Assembly (NCBI RefSeq): GCF_958979055.1
Contig: NC_084898.1
Span: 1,064,001-1,128,000 of the forward strand
Reading direction: 5' to 3'
DNA length: 64,000 bases
Source: Alnus glutinosa
Taxonomy: Eukaryota; Streptophyta; Magnoliopsida; Fagales; Betulaceae
Every line of letters starts with the position of its first letter. Position 1 is the first letter of the stretch. The notes beneath the pieces were generated by a model. That model saw only the letters and a program-made list of their open reading frames with translations, ran no database searches and had not been told where the DNA came from. A program made the position numbers and the translations under genes. This document shows, piece after piece, positions 58,801 to 64,000 of this stretch.

Positions 58801-61800
58801 TCCTGAATCAATAAAATAAAAAGGCTTGTTATTTAACACTGCTGATATGAAGATCAAAGTATAATGTACCTTAGCAGATCGGAAAACAGTCCCAGAGCTT
58901 GGTTGTAGTTCCCCTGCAATTAGTTTGAGTATAGTTGATTTGCCGATGCCATTTGGGCCAACCACTGCCAAACAGATTAATGAGTGCTTATCATTGTACT
59001 CAAGGCACTAATTTATCATGATTATAATCATATCCTCAAATGAACATATTTGCCAAAGCATGAGTTGTCCAAAAACAAATAAAGACTAATAAAGAACCAT
59101 CATGATGAATTTCCATCTTCCCCCAGAAATATAATACCATTTACTATAAACATAAAATGCATAAATGGATGAGGTAGAAGAGTGAAAGCACGAGAATTCA
59201 GTGGGAGAACTAGCATGCTTACTTGCAATGCGGCTGTCTAAATCAATCCCAAAATTCAAATTCTGAAACAATAAGGGCCCCCCAGGATAACCAAATGATG
59301 CATCGCTGCAATCACATGTAAGAAACATCAATACAATTCAACAAGCTCCATCTCACAAAGTGGTAATACTAAAAGTTCACACAATTAACTATCTATATGT
59401 CTATAAAAAATAATCAAGAGTTTTCAGTACTCATAAGCAAATGTTGTTGCTTCAATCTTGCTGAAGCAAAGGATTTCAAATTACTTCAAGTGTGGACAAT
59501 GATTGCAATGGAGACAATCATAACCTAGAGACTTATCACTAAAAAAAGAAATTCAATATTTTTGCTACATGAGCTCAGCAAACCTGAAACTTATTATAGG
59601 GGGACCTGGTCTGTCATCTGGTGTTGGGAAGTCAAATTTGTAGCTGCAAACAAAAAATGTCAAATAAGTTTTAAACATACATAGCTAAAAGGAGAGATAG
59701 ATCAAACTCATGCAAAATATTGATTCTACATTCATCAATGTAATTTAACCATAAAGGAGAGCTGTGCATACTCAGGGTCATTGACAATTTCATCCACGTG
59801 ACCCATCCGATCCAATGCCTGATGAAGCCAAAAGGAGAAGTGTAGGCATATAAATTCATTTATGACACAAGGCTCATAAAACCAAGCAATAGTTTAAAAG
59901 ACATAAGGAAAAACTTGTCAAACTACTTATGAAGTTGTTTGAGTGATGTACACCTTGGCCAATGAAATGAAGCGACAAGTCACGGCTGTTATAAGTTTTG
60001 AGAATTTGATTTAAGGACCGAATATTAATAATAATAAGTACCTTGATTCTTGACTGGACAAGAGATGCCCTCTTTGCATTGTAGCGGAACTTGTCAATAA
60101 AGGCCTGCAATAGCAAAAAACAATATTTGCAAGTCAAACACAAGTTACTATAAATTGGAAACACTGGAGAAAAGAGATAGAGAGAGAGAGATCATTGCTA
60201 TAAATAAAAAGCTTGATGCTGCGAAATTCTAAATTTTTTACCGATGGAACTAATAATGATGGTGAACACAGTATGGAGGGGAGAGAGAGAGACAGAGAAA
60301 GATAACTGCTATAACTAGAAAACTTGATGTTGCAAAATTCCAAATTTTTTACTGATGGAACTAATAATGATGGTGAACACAGTAAGAAGGGGAGAGCGAG
60401 AGAGATAGCTGCCATAAATAGAAAGCTTGACGCAACGAAATTCTAAAATTATTACTAATAGAACTAATAATGATGGTGAACGTTTCTTGTTCTTTTTACT
60501 CCTAGTTTAGTGTTTTCTCTTGTATACTTTCAGTGTACCTAAGGGCGCCTTACGCTTTAAATGATATTTCGATTACTTATAAAAAAAAATGATGGTGAAT
60601 AATTAAGGTTCAACTGGTGATCAATTGGCAATGACATGGCAAAAAAATGATATATCTTTAATATACATTTTTTTTTAAAGTAAAGCAAATTCGTTAAAAG
60701 CGCAAGGGGCGCAACTCAAGTACACATGATGTATACAAGAAAAGAACACTCAAACTAGATTTAACATACAAATAACTGTCCCTTGAGCTAATAATTTGAT
60801 CCAGTACAGGACAACAAAGTAGAAGGCTATATGAACCATAAACCAAGAATGTACAGAGACCTATTAGTTCAAAAATAATCACAGCCCAACTACCCCAGAA
60901 GTACAAAGCTAGCTCACAAACATAAAGCAATGTGAAGAGCTACATGGAAATATAAAGACTAACACAAAATAATAACATTTAATTTGAACTAGTCAATATA
61001 GCCATCATCAAAGCTATAGAAATAGATATACCCAAACAAACAAAACACCCGAACACGCACACAGATAAAGATGGAATAAAGACCTGCATATGAGCTCTGG
61101 AGCGTTCATTTGCCTCAAATGCTTTATGTAGGTTCTTAACCTGTTCCTCTCGCGTCCTCTCAAATGTATCATAATCCCCCTTGTAAGCAGTCAGTTTTTT
61201 CCCATGTAAATGAAGAATATCTGTGACTACCTGAGAATATAGTGAAGTTTAATAAAGACATCTCAAAAAATGTTGTGACACAGGTTACAGAAAATTAATA
61301 GACTAATTAATAATGCCAATTTCTTCATACCGTGTTCAAGAATTCTCTTGCATGCGAAACAACTATGAAAGTTTTTGGCCATTTCACCAGGTATGTTTCC
61401 AGCCATAGGACTGCATGAAGATCAAGATGGTTCTGACAAAAAAAAAAAAAAAAATGTAATAAAAAGGTATGTCCCAAATTCTACACAACTGAATGAAAAA
61501 TCTTGACGGCAACCATAAAACAGAACGCACAGTGGGTTCATCAAGTAGCAACAAATCGGGCTCTATAAACAATGCACGAGCAAGAGCTATTCGCATTCGC
61601 CATCCTCCAGAAAAAGCTTTTGTAGCCTTCTGCTGCATCTCTTGAGTGAAACTGAGGCCCTGAAAATAGTCCAGATCGGTAAGATAATAACCCAGAAAAA
61701 TAGCTGATAATATAATAATAAAACTAAAAAGAAGTTTAAATAAATGCTTGATTAGGAGGAAAATTCATGACCCAACAAACACCAAAGATGGACAAAGAGA

Positions 61801-64000
61801 CATAAACACACATGTATTTATTGAATCTCAATGACCCAGTCAACCAACTGGATTTGAATGGCGTGTTTCATTTCCCAACAAGCAGGATCTTGCCATTAAT
61901 TTACTGACTGGACAATCTACAGGATTTAACGAAAATACAAGAATTTCAAGCAATTCATCAGATCACCGCAATGTTCACATCCTGTACCATACTCAACTAT
62001 AGCTAAAGTGAGCTCCCAAGTTACAGCTCCAGCTTTCCATATATAGCCTAAATTACACCCCTTTGCGCTTCTTTAATGATATTGAAATTACTTATCAAAA
62101 AATAAAAGCCACCAATAATGCAAAATACTCATGAACTGACCGCAAGAATGGAAGCCGCACGTGACTCGGCAGAATCAGCATCAATTACATCAAGCCTTTT
62201 GTATATCTCATCAAGCCTCTGTGAAATGGCATCTTTGTCAATCACCTTATTCAGCTCCCCATTGCTCTTTCCAAGTGCATCCTCAAACTCTAATTCTCTC
62301 TTCAGGACAACCAAAAAATTGTCAGTAGGTCCAATAAAGGAGAACATAAACCTCAAAAAGCTGAAGACCAGAACCAATGCAGTTCTCAAGGTTCAAACAG
62401 TATGTATTCAACCTGTTGGGCAACCAGACGAGTTTCTTCTTCCAAAAGCTGGGTTCTCTCAACATCAGTGTTAAGAACACACTGCAATGCTGTTGTATCA
62501 TCACCAACCACTTCTTGCTCCACATGCAATATCTGACAGTTGTCAGGAATACCATCAATTGCATGCATAGCCATGTACCTAAGGAAAGTTGTTTTCCCTG
62601 TACCATTTCTTCCAACAAGGCCTGCATCCAAATTGCAGTGTAAAAGTACAAACAAAAGAACTGCAACATAATTATTACACCTAGAGAACTGCCAATAGCT
62701 ATAAATGCCTTTGAGATCATCAGAGAAAATTAACTTTTCAGCACGTTAAATATTATTTTCAAGTATTATCTCTTTTCTGATTTCAATAAATTGAATTAGA
62801 CTAATTTTGAATGTCTCAAAATCCGTTCTCTTTTTTTTTCTATGGTAAGTAATTTTTCTGAAAATATTGACATGGATTATAAAGGTGTGTGCCTCAGACA
62901 TAGCATGAATTCCAAGACATCTGTCTCATGTGATGTGATGATAAATCTGAGGATTAGGGTTTTAACTCCAAGATAAATCAGATGGGAAAGGAGGAACATA
63001 AATTGCACAAATCAAACACAAATTTACATGGAAAGAGCAATGGGGAGCTCAATAAGGAAATTTCAATAACGGTAGAAGAAATCATGAATAAGGCAACATA
63101 GGGTCCAAACACTAACCTTTCAAGAAGGGGAACCCTCTCACTCCCAAAATAACACCTTTATATATTGGTCCAAATACTTACGAAAAAAATCCAACTAACA
63201 ACCCATAAATGTCCCACATGGAACATCTAAGAACACCATCACAACAATAGATGTATTCAGATATCAACCTGAAAGGTAACAGCCCAAAAGTTTCCCCTCA
63301 AACTGAGCCTAAACAAATCTAGAAAAGCCGAGAAAGGGTCTACTACTTTTGTGGACATGTCAACATGGGCGTAGACTAGTCTTAGCAAATAAAAAAAGTT
63401 TATAATCTCATGGGCCAAAACCTGGAGAGGAACATTATCAACCCTTGTACAGTGATTGTAAACTGAATCTCACTAATGCACTGCACTGACAATAATAATA
63501 CAGAAGAAAATTATCATGTAACCAAAGCTGAAGCTAACATTATCAGCCTTTCCAGAATGGCAATTCGCTGAGCTGTTCCACCATAAAAAGCTGGCAGATT
63601 CAAACGAACTCAGGAGAAAACACACATCAGCTCACATAAACATGGCAAGACATACAAAGGAAATCACCAACTCAAACTAACATTTTATACCATTTTCTAG
63701 ATATGCTGTCAACCAGCAAAATGAAAAATTTAGCAATAATGCACTCCATTTTATCCATATCTTTTGATTCTTGTCCTCCTCAACTTCAGTTTCCTTCTTT
63801 TCTCTTAGTGTGAAGCAAGAGTCATGAGGAATTGAAAGAGAACTCACCATAGTGCCTTCCAAATGACAGTGTGATTGAACCATCCACAATGAGGTCACGA
63901 CCACCCACAGAGATATCGAAGTCCTGCATATGGATATCCTTGACAACCGGTCCACCACCACTATCATGATTTACACATACAACAGGCATTCCTGCTCTGG
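55885..64000 (-). CDS. ABCF3: ABCF3 (GCN20/GCN3-type) ATP-binding protein, 3' part; 5' end outside window
   Basis: A soluble twin-cassette ABC protein without membrane domains; the family acts on ribosomes and in the GCN2 stress pathway. Visible exons: 63,848-64,000+; 62,413-62,621; 62,141-62,299; 61,531-61,659; 61,331-61,432; 61,084-61,230; 60,042-60,104; 59,772-59,818; 59,584-59,643; 59,223-59,305; 58,870-58,964; 58,498-58,584; 57,869-57,956; 57,370-57,455; 56,114-56,176; 55,885-56,004 (stop TAA). Phases agree and all introns are GT-AG, about 563 residues of an expected ~715. Cassette 1: Walker [10 protein letters not shown], signature FSGGWRMR, Walker B LLLLDEPT, His switch VVSHAREF. The charged linker (ERTREEQV) follows. 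Cassette 2: [33 protein letters not shown]. Roughly 150 N-terminal residues lie beyond 64,000. Nothing in the visible part is broken. Confidence 0.93.
60185..60480. repeat. three tandem units in an ABCF3 intron
   Basis: Units of about 100-115 bp, each with a GAGAGAGA-type run, a TGCTATAA/TGCCATAA motif, AAATTCTAAATTTTTTAC and GGAACTAATAATGATGGTGAA (or close variants). Intronic, between the exons at 60,042-60,104 and 61,084-61,230. Confidence 0.85.
60481..60592 (+). mobile_element. 5'-truncated LINE 3' tail in an ABCF3 intron
   Basis: CTTGTATACTTTCAGTGTAC, GGGCGCCTTACGCTTTAAAT and an A-run form the common LINE 3' tail. It is followed by ATGATGGTGAA, which also precedes it, so this is a likely target duplication (AATGATGGTGAA). 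Confidence 0.7.
60663..60960 (-). mobile_element. 5'-truncated LINE 3' end in an ABCF3 intron
   Basis: Read on the minus strand: CTTGTATACATCATGTGTAC, GTTGCGCCCCTTGCGCTTTT, then an A-run at 60,668-60,678. About 200 bp of upstream element sequence is kept. It has the opposite orientation to the neighbouring tail. Confidence 0.65.
62040..62105 (+). mobile_element. short LINE tail remnant in an ABCF3 intron
   Basis: ACACCCCTTTGCGCTTCTTT, AATGATATTGAAATTACTTA and TCAAAAAATAAAA resemble the last bases of the same LINE tails. Confidence 0.5.
62622..63847. other. large ABCF3 intron
   Basis: 1.2 kb between the first and second visible exons. AT-rich, no mobile element or gene recognised inside. Confidence 0.6.

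Noticed and set aside
1..64000. tRNA, rRNA or organelle-derived insertions
   Set aside because: Read for typical tRNA boxes and for rRNA or plastid gene sequence; none was convincing. A covariance-model search would settle it.

Overview
This looks like nuclear DNA from a eudicot plant, probably a woody rosid (the lineage is an inference). The window is AT-rich and intron-rich, and is full of plant LINEs, Copia/Gypsy pieces and MITEs. Every well-supported multi-exon host gene runs on the minus strand.

Host genes. Two full-length trehalase (GH37) genes lie in tandem: TRE-A (27,930-34,266) and TRE-B (36,949-45,609). Each has 11 exons that I could place base by base. A third copy, TRE-C (7,162-9,906), keeps only exons 6-11. 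Loose exon 11 copies sit at 36.06-36.24 kb and an old exon 10/9 relic at 47.1-47.4 kb. At the right edge is the 3' three quarters of an ABCF3/GCN20-type ATP-binding protein gene (55,885 to beyond 64,000; 16 exons visible). A small intronless gene for a 78-residue protein of unknown function lies at 53,814-54,050, and a broken F-box gene at 1.2-1.7 kb.

Region by region. 0-2.5 kb: F-box relic and AT-rich DNA. 2.5-10.85 kb: a segmental duplicate of 24.4-31.6 kb. Its right half (6.37-10.85 kb) is about 99% identical to the partner and its left half is clearly more diverged. At 10,850 the trehalase intron is cut and fused to the 5' half of a minus-strand LINE (to 13.3 kb). 13.5-24.4 kb: a nested repeat mosaic with a 115-bp tandem array, dispersed relatives of it, gag fragments, a Copia LTR and Gypsy-like LTR pieces. 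It also holds DNA copied from neighbouring genes: two ABCF3 pieces, a trehalase intron 8 piece and an inverted copy of the TRE-A promoter. 24.4-35.2 kb: third copy of the R repeat, TRE-A and its promoter. 35.7-45.6 kb: tandemly duplicated 3' flank, then TRE-B, whose intron 2 holds a 3.2-kb LINE. 45.6-55.8 kb: LINE tail, trehalase relic, MITEs, tandem repeats and the small gene. 55.8-64 kb: ABCF3.

History. A TRIM element (intron 8), a solo LTR (intron 5) and a MITE (intron 10) are present in both TRE-A and TRE-C but absent from TRE-B. TRE-B preserves the empty sites. So A and B split first, the insertions came next, and C was copied from A later. TRE-B looks functional apart from a lost AG at the exon 9 acceptor, which an AG six bases downstream could replace in frame.
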